Virus record (IMG/VR): IMGVR_UViG_3300031772_000179
Location: 1 to 31,746 of that record
Direction: 5' to 3' (one strand)
Length of the DNA stretch: 31,746 nt
DNA from: a virus
Below are positions 12,701 to 21,877 of the stretch, one piece after another. A model generated the notes under the pieces. It saw nothing but the letters and a program-made list of their open reading frames with translations. It was not told the DNA's origin and searched no databases. The number at the start of each line of letters is the position of its first letter. Position 1 is the first letter of the stretch. The position numbers and the translations under genes are program-made.

Positions 12701-15700
12701 CTTCTTCAGAAGATAGGAAATTTATATCTTCCCTAACAAGCGAATCATACATTTTTTCTTCACCAATAAATCTATCCTTGTTTTCTAGATACGCGCTATC
12801 AACTTCCGGTTTGGTGAATCCGTTATTCTGAAGCTGGGTTTTTAATCCGAGATAGTCATTTTTAACTTCTTTGTATTCTTTCAGTAGCTCAAAGTTCCGC
12901 TTATTATGCTTAACCTGTTGGGCTAATTCTTTTACTCTTGTTTCTAAATTATCTAATTCCTGATAATTAAAATGTTGATCCCTTGCCACCAAATAATAAG
13001 AGAAGCTGTCCATCGTCTTTTCTTTAACCAATCCGTCAATTAGGGTTTTGAAATTATAATCGTAAATCTTTGTAACCTCTCCGTTCCTGAATCCCCAAAA
13101 ACCCTTTTTACCATAGATATTATTGAAAATAATCTGGTTGCTATTGTTGTAAAACCTCACCCAAAGCGAAGGATCATTCTTGGTAAAATGAACCCCGGCT
13201 CTTTTGGCAAGTATTTCAACCGGATATATATTGTCCGCGATGAAGGTTCTTACCTTTTCCCCCAAACTCAAAAAGTCTTTTTTGTTTATATTTACACTGT
13301 TGCTTGTTACTCTTGCGCCAATTTTATCTAATGAATCAAGCCCCTGATACTCTTTTACTATATCTTTAAGGTCTGTTATTATTTCCCCCATCACCGGTTT
13401 ATAATACTTTCCGCCAACCTCAAGAAATTCTTTAACCAAGCCCGGATATTCATTTTTAATTGTTGTCGGCATCTCTGTATATTTCTGAAGAAGCGTTGCC
13501 AACCCCTCTGACATTCTTACTTTCAACTCTTTTGTTTGCCTCGCGCCCGGATAATACTTCATATAAAGATCCGTTAGCTCTTTTCTTATTGGAAGGGTTG
13601 CTCTTTCGTAAATTGGATTACCATTTATGGCTGTTCCGACTACCTTCATCACTTCTTCGGAAATACTATAATGGTGATCCAAGAAATGTGTAATTTCGTG
13701 GGTTGCAACCGAAAGGTTGTTCATTCCGTTTATGCGCAGGTTTGTGGTATCTGGATAATAAACTCCAAGCGCTCCTCTTGGGGTATAGCTTTCACCAACA
13801 ATCTTAGCATATTTGTCGGTAAGGACTTTTACTTTATCGAATAGTTTGAAGTTGTTTGCCTCACTTCTTTCCGGAGCAACCTTCTCAAAATCACCTATCT
13901 TTGCCTGTCCAGTTGTGGCATACGGGGAAACTCTCGGTTTTACACCACCCGGTTTAAGGGAAACAGGTTCAGGAGCTTTCGGGCTTGGCTTTTCACCTTT
14001 GATTTTAGGCTTAACTTCAACAGGTTCGCCAGGTCGTTTGGCGTAAGTCGGCCTTGTCGCGATGATGTCTGCAAATCTTTGTTTGAAACTTTCATAATCA
14101 GCCCCGTCAATATCTCCTGACTTAATACTAGCATATATTTCGTTAAAAGTCTTGTCAAATTTGTAAGCCAATACCTCCATATTCTTTGAAAATCCATCAA
14201 TATCCGTGCTGAAAATAAGATTATCTAACGCCTTTGTCTGGTCGCCCCCAACGGTAAGTTTTAATCCTTGCGGCGTAGTATATGTTCTTTCTCTGCCTGT
14301 AATTTTGAATAAAGACTTAGGTGCTTTGAAATGTTTTCCGAGTCTGGTTGCTATATCCGCCAAAATTTTATTTGGATTATCCGAAAGCAGGGAGGCAGTA
14401 TCGCCCAAACTACTTTTAACTGATGACAATTCATTTTCCTGATAAGTTTCTATTTCGGATTTGATACTTTCAAATGAGGGTTTCTCTCCCTCTATGTCTT
14501 TATACAAAGCCTTAGCACCTGCTTCGTCATTAGAAAAGAGGGCTTCTTTCACCAAGTCTAATTCCGGTGATGGGGGAGTGGGCTTTCGTGCCTGAACAGG
14601 AGACACCTTCTTGGTAGGGGATGGGGGAGTGGGCTTTGCGGAAATAGCCTTTATACCAACTAAGACTTTATCAATCGCACCCTCTATCAATTCATCTCTA
14701 CCAGACTTCGCAGTTATGCCCATCGCAACTTCTTTGTTAATCTCTGCTTTTGTTCGTTTGTATTCTTCAATAATGTCGTTTTTTATTTCCAGAAGGGTCG
14801 GTTTAGTATCATAAGTCTGAGTAAGTATGTCGCCACCTTGTTCACCCAAACTTTCTTGTAATCCTATCTCTACTTCCCATTCTGGATTTTCCTCTGTTGG
14901 TTCTTTGATTGTTCTTATTTGGGCATCGAGTTCTTTAATATCTTGTTTCTCTTTTACTTCTACTCCTTTAGTAACTTGGGTGTAGAAGTCGGTTAGTTTT
15001 TCTTTTATTAGTTGCATACTTTTCTTTGCCCTTTCTCCTACAACATTGGAAATTGCCTGTTTTTCCAGTCTGGCCTTATTGCTACTTAATGGTTTCTTTG
15101 CCCATTGATAACCAGCCTCTTGTCCTCTTTTATAAAGTCTTTTTATTTCTTCTTCTATCAAAACTTCGGCTTCTTTAGAAGATAACTCCTCTGGTTTCAA
15201 TAATTTAGATAAATCCCTCATCCTTCTTTCAGTCATCGCTTCTGGAGTATCACTCAAAATACCCCAAGCTCTAGCAAAATCCTCCTTTGCGGTAGGTGAA
15301 GTGCGAAGTGTTATTTCTAACCCTTGTGCGAGTTTTCCACTTTCCCAAGCCCCTACAAATTCTTCTACACTTTTATATTTCCTTGCTTCTTGGGCGAGGG
15401 GTTCAAGTTCTTTAGGAATAGCTACTTTTTCAGCTTTAGGAGCTTTTGTTATCCCAAATCCTTTTAAGACTCCCGCTTTTGCTTCCTCCGTAACCGTGTA
15501 TGGTTTTAATTCTTCCGGCTTGAAAGTTGCCGGCGATAGCGCGTTTTTGTGAATATAATTACCCAAAATGTTTCCTTCTGCATCTTTTCCTTGAATAATA
15601 ATTTTATTTGCTTCTGGCTTGCCAACTTGGGTATAAACTTCACCAACCTCAAACTTGCCAGTTCCGGATTTCATGCCCTGAAGCATTTTAATTTGTTGCC

Positions 15701-17222
15701 CTTGCGTAAAAGGCTCTGTAATCGGTTTTAAGGGGGGTTTCTTCTCCGAGATGGCTACTTGTACCTTTTCTTTGGGTTTTGTAGGCACTATTTCTTTCCC
15801 TGTGGGTGCGATAATAGTTGTAGATGGCTCTACTGGTTTGACCGGCTGTTGTGGCACGATTGCTTTTTCTTCTGATGGTAGTGTCGCATTTTTCTCAACC
15901 AATGTAGCATTGATGTTTATTCCCTCCGGTTTGTTTAAGTTTAATGCTTTAGATGCAAAGGTTTTCTGCATCGCCGTCATGTCTATATTGATATTTTTAC
16001 CTGACGACTCCGCTTCCTTTGCTAAGTTAAGAAGATAATCGCCAAACTTTGTACCTTCATATTTCGTGGAATGGACTATGTTCCTTATTTCTTCCGGAGC
16101 GAATGTCTGATTACCGGTTTTAACTTTGCTGTTTAAGATCTCATCCCCTAAAAATCCCATCGCTGATCCGGTGATATGGAAGAGCGACATGATAAGCGCC
16201 TGATATGCTACCATCTCCGCTATTTTCTTCGGATCTCTCTCACCTTCAATCAAAGTATTGGCGATTGTTTGTCCTGATACGACACCAGTAATTTTTGACA
16301 ATCCTTTTAATGCCGTAGGATTAAATCCACGAAGTTGAGGAACTTTAGAGAATAGATACCCTGCAATCACATCAACCGGAATTTTTTCTATCCTTTGAGC
16401 AATAGTTGTTTCTGGAGGGGCAGAAGTCTGTCCGAGTGTAGCGAAAAGTACCGGCAGAGTCGCCTTTGCAAATCCTAGTGATTTCAATTCAATGCCCCCG
16501 GCAACATACGAAAGAAGTCCACCGATAACCTGCCCGACTGTTTCAAAGGTTTTCCCATACCAAGTAACTGAATGATTGAGCCGTTTATCAAAAGTATCTT
16601 TAGCCTGCTGACTAGATCCTAAGAATGTATCGGCAACACCTTTGGTAATGCCGCGAGTGAGAGGGTTTTTGTTTATTCCCACCAATGGTGTTTCTTCAGT
16701 AATCTGTTGCGCTACTGCTAATGTATTTAGCATCATCGGATGATAGGTAAGAAAATCTCTGGTTGCATTGAGAGAATTATCAATCGGGGCAGACCAGAAC
16801 TTTTGTACCGCATCTCTACCAGCCGGGGTCATTTGAGCGCTAGGCATCGCTTCCTGTGGCTGTGCAAAGTCCGGATTAGGGAAAAAACTTGGGAACTTCA
16901 GGTAAGAATCTTGTGCTTGCTTAAAAGTTTCTGGTATTTGGACAGTTGGTAGAGTAGGTTCAGCAGGTTTAGCAAAAAAACCAGTAACCACTTTTGTAAC
17001 CGGAGCAACAAACTGTTTAACTTTTTCAAGAAAGGTTTGTTTCTTGGGTTCTATCGGAGTAACCGGTGCTTCAACTTTTCTAGGTTTATAATCAGAAAAG
17101 TCAAAAATCTGACCAGAAATCTTTTTTTTTTGAACTTCGGTAGCGACCTCTTCTTTTGCTATTTGAGAGGGTTTCTTTTTTTTCTTTTCTTCGTCATAGT
17201 CTGTAAAATCAAAGATTGCCAT
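9753..17222 (-). CDS. Giant polyvalent virion/ejection protein with metalloprotease and lysozyme-like domains
   Basis: One uninterrupted 2489-residue frame. The N-terminus has two copies of IFDFxDY (3-9, 39-45) in a Lys/Pro-rich region. Hydrophobic helices lie near 200-380. A Pro/Lys-rich linker follows, with two KPTPPSP copies near 870-885. A zincin-like site HEITH is at 1175-1179 with a likely third ligand Glu1239 (SEGLA). A long helical region comes next, then a segment resembling the large polyvalent protein-associated (LPD38-type) domain, with a membrane helix at about 1862-1883 (YGFVVLAVTAALISSFVLLM). The C-terminus (about 2300-2489) is lysozyme/SLT-like: DRGLFRINN (2392-2400) and DPENNIKMAKILYDLNGNWDAWV. 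Such giant proteins are packaged in the head and ejected with DNA. The SLT catalytic Glu is not obvious. It starts two bases after the upstream stop (TAA-AT-ATG). Confidence 0.75.
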   Translation of the reverse strand: MAIFDFTDYDEEKKKKKPSQIAKEEVATEVQKKKISGQIFDFSDYKPRKVEAPVTPIEPKKQTFLEKVKQFVAPVTKVVTGFFAKPAEPTLPTVQIPETFKQAQDSYLKFPSFFPNPDFAQPQEAMPSAQMTPAGRDAVQKFWSAPIDNSLNATRDFLTYHPMMLNTLAVAQQITEETPLVGINKNPLTRGITKGVADTFLGSSQQAKDTFDKRLNHSVTWYGKTFETVGQVIGGLLSYVAGGIELKSLGFAKATLPVLFATLGQTSAPPETTIAQRIEKIPVDVIAGYLFSKVPQLRGFNPTALKGLSKITGVVSGQTIANTLIEGERDPKKIAEMVAYQALIMSLFHITGSAMGFLGDEILNSKVKTGNQTFAPEEIRNIVHSTKYEGTKFGDYLLNLAKEAESSGKNINIDMTAMQKTFASKALNLNKPEGININATLVEKNATLPSEEKAIVPQQPVKPVEPSTTIIAPTGKEIVPTKPKEKVQVAISEKKPPLKPITEPFTQGQQIKMLQGMKSGTGKFEVGEVYTQVGKPEANKIIIQGKDAEGNILGNYIHKNALSPATFKPEELKPYTVTEEAKAGVLKGFGITKAPKAEKVAIPKELEPLAQEARKYKSVEEFVGAWESGKLAQGLEITLRTSPTAKEDFARAWGILSDTPEAMTERRMRDLSKLLKPEELSSKEAEVLIEEEIKRLYKRGQEAGYQWAKKPLSSNKARLEKQAISNVVGERAKKSMQLIKEKLTDFYTQVTKGVEVKEKQDIKELDAQIRTIKEPTEENPEWEVEIGLQESLGEQGGDILTQTYDTKPTLLEIKNDIIEEYKRTKAEINKEVAMGITAKSGRDELIEGAIDKVLVGIKAISAKPTPPSPTKKVSPVQARKPTPPSPELDLVKEALFSNDEAGAKALYKDIEGEKPSFESIKSEIETYQENELSSVKSSLGDTASLLSDNPNKILADIATRLGKHFKAPKSLFKITGRERTYTTPQGLKLTVGGDQTKALDNLIFSTDIDGFSKNMEVLAYKFDKTFNEIYASIKSGDIDGADYESFKQRFADIIATRPTYAKRPGEPVEVKPKIKGEKPSPKAPEPVSLKPGGVKPRVSPYATTGQAKIGDFEKVAPERSEANNFKLFDKVKVLTDKYAKIVGESYTPRGALGVYYPDTTNLRINGMNNLSVATHEITHFLDHHYSISEEVMKVVGTAINGNPIYERATLPIRKELTDLYMKYYPGARQTKELKVRMSEGLATLLQKYTEMPTTIKNEYPGLVKEFLEVGGKYYKPVMGEIITDLKDIVKEYQGLDSLDKIGARVTSNSVNINKKDFLSLGEKVRTFIADNIYPVEILAKRAGVHFTKNDPSLWVRFYNNSNQIIFNNIYGKKGFWGFRNGEVTKIYDYNFKTLIDGLVKEKTMDSFSYYLVARDQHFNYQELDNLETRVKELAQQVKHNKRNFELLKEYKEVKNDYLGLKTQLQNNGFTKPEVDSAYLENKDRFIGEEKMYDSLVREDINFLSSEEVQLVTLENKDRLLNKEGYASLKRQFYDEIVGEIEYTGAARVGKTKVSALFRRKGSSRIIINPVYSAITNHAEATKKGLKQIVYNKIGKIANSAFFPELFQTLQLKVVPQDNGMLTFPQEKDPNIIMARVDYKRVPILSDNVIKRTIDEVLTHQNISVFEQLLLGTSRFFTKGTTGLFPQFALANYAVDQTTASAQTMNNYIPIYTPLKELSKAVQDRGGDTSKFFIEYMVLGGEKQTFVGWQDLSPNELFSRIAKEKNGLIKVLDLINKGTDILAIPSKYSEIATRASEFIKSRQSGKPQIVALEEAGRVTAPFHHIGRLGGGRIGQTFVKSIPFFNPAIQVLDQGLRMIQSPTGRKRYGFVVLAVTAALISSFVLLMQKGSKEQKELYTDLEADELSKYIWFPNPLNKEQLIKIRIPEQMGIIGLIINMTLANQILNANYTFGDFVEAGTSFLPQQFNITNPVRALMSWIPQILKPAIMTIAGIKDYPKVIPMESQTLRNLPPKYRYTESTSWFAKLLGDKLNVSPIKIDYLVTGYFGRASGFLMGKKGVYNPFSSVIRNYYFSSGRRISNYYDLKEKNDQIYKEIIPNEKGKVIRKAPLTEKLKVKRIKNQTDNISDLLSDYRKLDIEKEPKKAARLREKILIQLEKLDSIIEKNKISFNPFIETVKSGIASIKLPKLVGEVYASDGLEDTAKKLVWTKDIRTGWEKFLGKVQDMIPGEQRLEKPIEGITVEKLNTEEKRMYYTSMLSLRKADPDWYYKNVGNKVEKRILGFDLGSEKVFRESLIKEAEIKTKPVPTITEPEATETPYNDTIKEVFGDKWVEATKVLKRTDADGVIRGENVQLKSGKEVDIGNRLDENGKWDSTKPIATFKNKFTGEIEENTDRGLFRINNVRLFGENGLLGGAKERLMMIDAGILDESYRNYKDITPKMAREAWDKMLDPENNIKMAKILYDLNGNWDAWVAAPDEWLSDKRKKELGKI
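14569..14637. repeat. 18-bp direct repeat within the giant gene
   Basis: An identical 18-base sequence occurs at 14569-14586 and 14620-14637, 51 bases (17 codons) apart, and encodes the duplicated KPTPPSP element of a flexible linker. The in-frame period suggests a simple duplication of linker sequence and not a mobile or regulatory element. Confidence 0.7.
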
Positions 17223-17224
17223 AT

Positions 17225-18472
17225 TTATTCGTTAGTTATTAAATTACCATCCTTATCATAGATCTGGTATTGTTCTAGGTTATATGGATCACGATACCCT
17301 CTAAATATCTCATCAAAATCGGCTGGTTTTCCTCCGGTTTCTGCTACCCATTTATTTCTAGCATAAATATAAGTGCTACCTCCAATATGACCGGAATCAT
17401 TTGCCTGTCCGGAAAGGAAGGTACTCATTTCTTTTTGAGCGGCCTTATTCTGTTCTGCTTCAGTCAATTTACCACCACTCTTCCTAAGTCCAGTATTGAT
17501 AACTTTCATTTCTCCATTATCTCCAAGAATCATAGCTTGTGTCTTATCTTCGCTAAACGCCAAGATTTTATCCTTCGGAGCAATCTGTAGGTTGCTAACA
17601 AATCCTATCGGCATACCCGATTGAACTTCTAACTTAGAAACCATTAACTTCTGGTCGCTGGACATAGATGAATAATTCAAATTGCCGGCACTAATAGCGT
17701 TCATATACATCTGTAAATTAGTAGTAGCAATCGCCTGATCTTTGTACCATTGATCTACTTTAAGTTTCTCCTGATCCAAAATAATGCCATACATAGAGAG
17801 GTTCTGTTGAAATTCAGTATTGTATCTAGTAACCGCATCTTGATAATCCAAACTATAAAAGTTCATATAGGTATTGATGACATTGTATTTCGTATTCAAT
17901 TCATCAACTACCCTAGACTTCTGGCGGCCTAGATAATCCTGTTGCTCTAAATATGTCCGTTCCTCTTCACTAATCCTGCCCTCAATAACATTCATCGGTA
18001 CAGTCTTACCTCGCTCTGCGGTTTTCTGTTGCCTGAACTGAGCGTTTAACTCATCCTCTTGAGCTTTGAGATCGGTTAAGGTAGTTTCCAATTCCTCTAC
18101 GCCTTGAGATAGTCTTAATTCTTCAAACTTCTGGACTCTGTTTAATGGTGTGGGTTCTCCACCTGCCGGAGCTACAATACCTTTTAACTCTTCCATTGTT
18201 GGCACTTTTACTTCCGGTTTGTTGGCATTGGCGAATAAATCTGATTGAAACTGGTTGAGGTCTTGGGTGACACCTTCGGTAGAAGTGGCTTTTAATGACT
18301 GAACATAGGCTACATTAGCCGGATTGGTTTGGGCGATTACCTCATTAGAGGTCATTTTGCCGGGTTCATATTCTCCAGCAGGAAGAAGTTTACCCCCCAT
18401 ATAGCGTTGTCCGGAATACCACGCACCTTCAACTGGTTTACCACCTGTTGTAGAATAAATATTTTCTGCCAT
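17225..18472 (-). CDS. Coiled-coil internal virion (ejection) protein
   Basis: A 415-residue protein, mostly helical. Residues ~115-200 are rich in Glu, Gln and Leu heptads (RVQKFEELRLSQGVEELETTLTDLKAQEDELNAQFRQQ), followed by a second helical block (VINTYMNFYSLDYQDAVTRYNTEFQQNLSMYGIILDQEKLKVDQWYKDQ). The C-terminal ~100 residues end in DPYNLEQYQIYDKDGNLITNE. It has no enzymatic motif. Position between fibre genes and the giant ejection protein, and the coiled-coil content, fit an internal core or ejection protein of a podovirus. The assignment is by context. Its stop and the next ATG form the TAA-AT-ATG junction. Confidence 0.5.
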   Translation of the reverse strand: MAENIYSTTGGKPVEGAWYSGQRYMGGKLLPAGEYEPGKMTSNEVIAQTNPANVAYVQSLKATSTEGVTQDLNQFQSDLFANANKPEVKVPTMEELKGIVAPAGGEPTPLNRVQKFEELRLSQGVEELETTLTDLKAQEDELNAQFRQQKTAERGKTVPMNVIEGRISEEERTYLEQQDYLGRQKSRVVDELNTKYNVINTYMNFYSLDYQDAVTRYNTEFQQNLSMYGIILDQEKLKVDQWYKDQAIATTNLQMYMNAISAGNLNYSSMSSDQKLMVSKLEVQSGMPIGFVSNLQIAPKDKILAFSEDKTQAMILGDNGEMKVINTGLRKSGGKLTEAEQNKAAQKEMSTFLSGQANDSGHIGGSTYIYARNKWVAETGGKPADFDEIFRGYRDPYNLEQYQIYDKDGNLITNE

Positions 18473-18508
18473 AGTTTATTTTACCATTTATTGATAAGTG
18501 TTCTCAAT

Positions 18509-19624
18509 TTATCCAATAGTAACATCACCCGCGACTGTTACTGTATGGCCTCCTATAATCATTGTACTAGCTTCTGTTTCAAGCCTTCCAGTTGCTCCAC
18601 CAAATCGAGCTACGACATCGGTGTTATCACCATTTTTATAAAAAATATAATCAGAAGTTGGAGCATAAAATCTCAAATCATTATAACCATTAATAAAATC
18701 TACGTTATTTATACTTCCTTCATTCTGCGGACTTCCCCCTCCAATACTTAAATCAATACCTGTAACGTGGAGGTGTTGATAAAGGTTCACATTACTTGCA
18801 CCTAAAAACATTACTTCGGTATTATTAAGGTAAAAATACACTTCGCCACCAATAGCATTGAAACCCATTTTTGCACTTGTATCCTCCCAAATCTTAGATC
18901 CACCAGACCATTGAATTTTCGCTCCCGTTCCAGTTCCTCCAGCTATTTGAGCGAGATTAAGACTGCTTGTACCTGTGATATAGGCATTATTACAAGTAAC
19001 ATCACCGGCAGTATTCACCCTAAAAGGCGCAGTTGCCCGATTAGAATAAGTCGCTCCAGCCCAGAAAGGATAATCTCCAGGGGAAAGTCCAACAGTATTC
19101 GTACCTGTACCCGCGTAGAGGTAAGTAGTAATCGTAAATCCACCGATTGTTCCGGCATTGGCATAAATTGTTCCGGTGATAGTCGCACTTGTGGCTAATA
19201 AAGCACCACCCTTAGTTACACTAAACGCCGCATCTCCGGCAGTCGCATCTCCAATCCATAGTCTGTATGTCGTATTAACCGAACTAAGAATTGCCACATC
19301 ATCAGTTGTTCCGAGAGTGATCTGTCCGGCGCTGTCTAAGGTAGCATTGTTTTTGAAGATTGTCGTTGCATTGATTGACCAACCTGCTATCGTTCCAGAA
19401 GTCGCTATAATCGCACCCGCCATACTAACCGAGAATGGAGCATCAACAAACTTAAAAGCTCCCAACCACAACCCTTGGTCATCTGTGCGTAATGCTTTAG
19501 CTCCCAAACCGCCAACTTGCAAAGCCCCGAATTGTCCAAAAGAATTAGAATCCTCCCCTTCTTGCGGAGTTCTCAAAGGTACATCCGGTGTGTCGTTGAA
19601 AGCATCGTCAATTATGTCGTTCAT
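18509..19624 (-). CDS. Tail fibre-like protein with repeated beta modules
   Basis: A 371-residue Gly/Thr/Ala-rich protein. After an acidic N-terminus (MNDIIDDAFNDTPDVPLRTP) it contains repeated fibre modules of the type AAFSVT-GGALLATSATITGTI-AGTIGGFTI and GAIIATSGTIAGWSI, interspersed with strands such as RLWIGDATAGDAAF. Such repeats form trimeric beta-structured shafts in phage fibres. The C-terminus (FYAPTSDYIFYKNGDNTDVV, then a short ATGRLETEAS segment) may be a small tip domain. No intramolecular chaperone motif is visible. It starts two bases after the upstream stop (TAA-AT-ATG). Confidence 0.6.
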   Translation of the reverse strand: MNDIIDDAFNDTPDVPLRTPQEGEDSNSFGQFGALQVGGLGAKALRTDDQGLWLGAFKFVDAPFSVSMAGAIIATSGTIAGWSINATTIFKNNATLDSAGQITLGTTDDVAILSSVNTTYRLWIGDATAGDAAFSVTKGGALLATSATITGTIYANAGTIGGFTITTYLYAGTGTNTVGLSPGDYPFWAGATYSNRATAPFRVNTAGDVTCNNAYITGTSSLNLAQIAGGTGTGAKIQWSGGSKIWEDTSAKMGFNAIGGEVYFYLNNTEVMFLGASNVNLYQHLHVTGIDLSIGGGSPQNEGSINNVDFINGYNDLRFYAPTSDYIFYKNGDNTDVVARFGGATGRLETEASTMIIGGHTVTVAGDVTIG

Positions 19625-19626
19625 AT

Positions 19627-21708
19627 TTATCTTAGAAATACCCCTGCGCTATCTAAAATAGGGGAATCGTTAGAATTAGTTGTTAAAGTAAATTTTAATT
19701 GCAAAACATTACAAGTGAGGCCTTCCCCATCGGCATCAATAATCTTTCTACTAGTATCCGTTGTAGTTGTGGCGGCGGTATAAGATCCGGTGTAGTTTTT
19801 ATCGTAACTTATTCCGACTGCGGTACTGGCCGGCAGACTGGCATAAGCGACTATAATGTTAGCGATATTCTCTTCTTTTTCCCGTTCAACAGTCATTACT
19901 CTCGTTTCAATATAAGCACCAGAAAGTTTATTCAATGCGTCAATCTTATCTATTCCTACAGTTGCGGCGGTATGGACTCCTGGCTGTGTACCGGTAGTAT
20001 CTACCCGGCCAGTAGCCCCACCTGCAACTGCATAAGCGGCTGTGTCATAGATGTTCAATGTATTAGTGCCGGTAGATCGGGCAAAATAAACAGTTCCCGA
20101 AGTAAGACCGGTCGGCAAAGCCCCTGTCGTGGTAAAAACGATTGCATCGCCGTTAGAAAGTCCATGCGCCGTATAAGTAACAACACCCGGAGTAGCGATT
20201 GAAATGGTAACAGTTGTACTTCTCTTCCAAGCTACATAAACATTTTGACCTTTGACCAGAATTGAACCGATCTCAATGCCGGTTAAGACAAAATCCGATC
20301 CTGACCGTAGGGAAAGGGGATAGGGGAGATCCATAACATATTTGAAATCTCTTGAGTGCCTTGCTACCTGATACACACCCTGATCTACGGGGTTGCCGGT
20401 TATGTTGGACATTCCGAATAAGACATTCCCATTTATACTTCCCACCGCGTTAGGATTGATTGTCGCTGTAGCCGTTGAAGAGTAACTGCCCGGCACTTTG
20501 CGGTATAACTCTAACTTCACTCCATCGTAAAGATAGATATTGCCGGCCACTCCTGCACTCACTAAGGTAAAATTATCCATTGGCAGGAAGGCGTTGATCC
20601 CTACCTCATCAATCTCATCGGAATTAGTAAAGGATACCGACCAAGTATTCCATCTGATAATTTGAGTCTTGTTTACATTGTCGTCAATATAAGTTCCCAG
20701 AAGAACATCGGTAGAAATCTTGCCTAATGACTTAATCCTAAGAGGAGGTGAAATATCAAGAGCTTTATTAGTAAAAGTTCCGGCATCCACCTGATGCAGG
20801 AAATGACCATCGCCGATATACAAGACAAGATTTTGTTCTATCATCGGGTGGAAGTCATCATCTGAAGGACTAAAAATACTTACTTGCGCCCCTTCAAAAT
20901 CATTATTAACAACAGTATCAGCCGTTGGAGTTCCGGTGGTAGCCGAAGCGTAAAGATGAAGATGATATGTAGATCCGGGTGTTACTGTTAAAGGAGTAGC
21001 AAAAGTAAAATAGATCAAACCTGCCGCTATACCTGCACTAGCAACTGTCTTAGTTCCTATTACAGTATTTGCGGAGTCGTGGAGTACAACAGTCCAATCA
21101 ACTGCTGTGCCTGTAGCAACACACTTTACCCTGACACCTTCTATAAGTGTACCTTCGGGAATAAAAGTCTGTTTATGAGTTGCCCCTTCATTGACTGCGT
21201 TTGTAAGTGAATACGCTGTTGCGCCTGTACCTCCGATGGTAGCTTGATCCAAATTCAATTCAGCCCAATTCAAAGCCTTGTTAGTTCCCCATTCTGTCGC
21301 TCCCTCCGCATCGGTGGCTAAAATCCGGTGTAACCTAGATTGAGTCGCCCAATAAATAAAACCCTGATATTCGTATGCTCCTAAACATTTAACCTCACCA
21401 GCCGTTGCCGTAGTCGTTAAAACTAGAGTATATGTTCCGCCAGTTTCTTCCCAGATTTTGCCCGTATCAGCGCTGAAGTGATAAGTCCTGCCATTCGTGG
21501 AAGCCACCTGACATTTAATAAACTCTGTTGGTGGGGTAGTTTCTCTAACGAGTCTTTGTGCCGCCTTGAGGATACCCGGTTCACTGTGTAAATCTAGACC
21601 ACAAAGTTTATAAAACGAGTCTTTGTTACCACTATAGCGACTGTAGGATAAACCCGAAGCGTTAAAATTACCAATTAAAATTACTCCTTCTCTTGATTTT
21701 TTAGCCAT
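19627..21708 (-). CDS. Large tail protein, probable beta-structured
   Basis: A 693-residue protein beginning MAKKSREGVILIGNFNASGL. The first ~170 residues have repeated short strands with aromatic turns (TYHFSADTGKIWEETGGTYTLV, LGAYEYQGFIYWATQSRLHRI) as in propeller-like proteins. A central lectin-like beta-sandwich follows (KQTFIPEGTLIEGVRVKCVATG...TPGSTYHLHLY). Near residues 498-560 is a module seen in many phage tail proteins, VVTYTAHGLSNGDAIVFTTT. The C-terminus carries a further strand-rich domain. It likely forms part of the tail hub or a fibre base. No catalytic motif is visible. Confidence 0.55.
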   Translation of the reverse strand: MAKKSREGVILIGNFNASGLSYSRYSGNKDSFYKLCGLDLHSEPGILKAAQRLVRETTPPTEFIKCQVASTNGRTYHFSADTGKIWEETGGTYTLVLTTTATAGEVKCLGAYEYQGFIYWATQSRLHRILATDAEGATEWGTNKALNWAELNLDQATIGGTGATAYSLTNAVNEGATHKQTFIPEGTLIEGVRVKCVATGTAVDWTVVLHDSANTVIGTKTVASAGIAAGLIYFTFATPLTVTPGSTYHLHLYASATTGTPTADTVVNNDFEGAQVSIFSPSDDDFHPMIEQNLVLYIGDGHFLHQVDAGTFTNKALDISPPLRIKSLGKISTDVLLGTYIDDNVNKTQIIRWNTWSVSFTNSDEIDEVGINAFLPMDNFTLVSAGVAGNIYLYDGVKLELYRKVPGSYSSTATATINPNAVGSINGNVLFGMSNITGNPVDQGVYQVARHSRDFKYVMDLPYPLSLRSGSDFVLTGIEIGSILVKGQNVYVAWKRSTTVTISIATPGVVTYTAHGLSNGDAIVFTTTGALPTGLTSGTVYFARSTGTNTLNIYDTAAYAVAGGATGRVDTTGTQPGVHTAATVGIDKIDALNKLSGAYIETRVMTVEREKEENIANIIVAYASLPASTAVGISYDKNYTGSYTAATTTTDTSRKIIDADGEGLTCNVLQLKFTLTTNSNDSPILDSAGVFLR

Positions 21709-21711
21709 AGT

Positions 21712-21852
21712 TTAATACTCCCATACTCTTGTCCATGTTGCGGTCGGTTTAGCTGTACGAGTCCAAGTAGCCGTCAATTCCTCAACAGCCTCCCAGAGAA
21801 GCGTAAACACTCCTGCGAAATGTGGACAAGCGAAAAAATTATATCCAAACAT
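21712..21852 (-). CDS. Small Trp/Thr-rich tail-associated protein, 46 aa
   Basis: A 46-residue protein with an AAGGAG ribosome site five bases upstream. It contains a duplicated element, TATWTRTAKP then TATWTRVWEY, preceded by a hydrophobic segment (FACPHFAGVFTLLWEAVEEL). Short Trp/Thr repeats of this type are found near phage tail genes, but their function is not established. It ends three bases before the large tail protein (TAA-ACT-ATG). The strong ribosome site and the tight junction support it as a real gene. Confidence 0.6.
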   Translation of the reverse strand: MFGYNFFACPHFAGVFTLLWEAVEELTATWTRTAKPTATWTRVWEY

Positions 21853-21877
21853 ATTTTCTCCTTAATTTATTATACAA

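Noticed and set aside
13940-14200. Minus-strand 86-codon frame inside the giant gene, and similar plus-strand frames through 11752-16952
   Set aside because: They are shadows of the giant reading frame in other frames, with no ribosome sites or domains.
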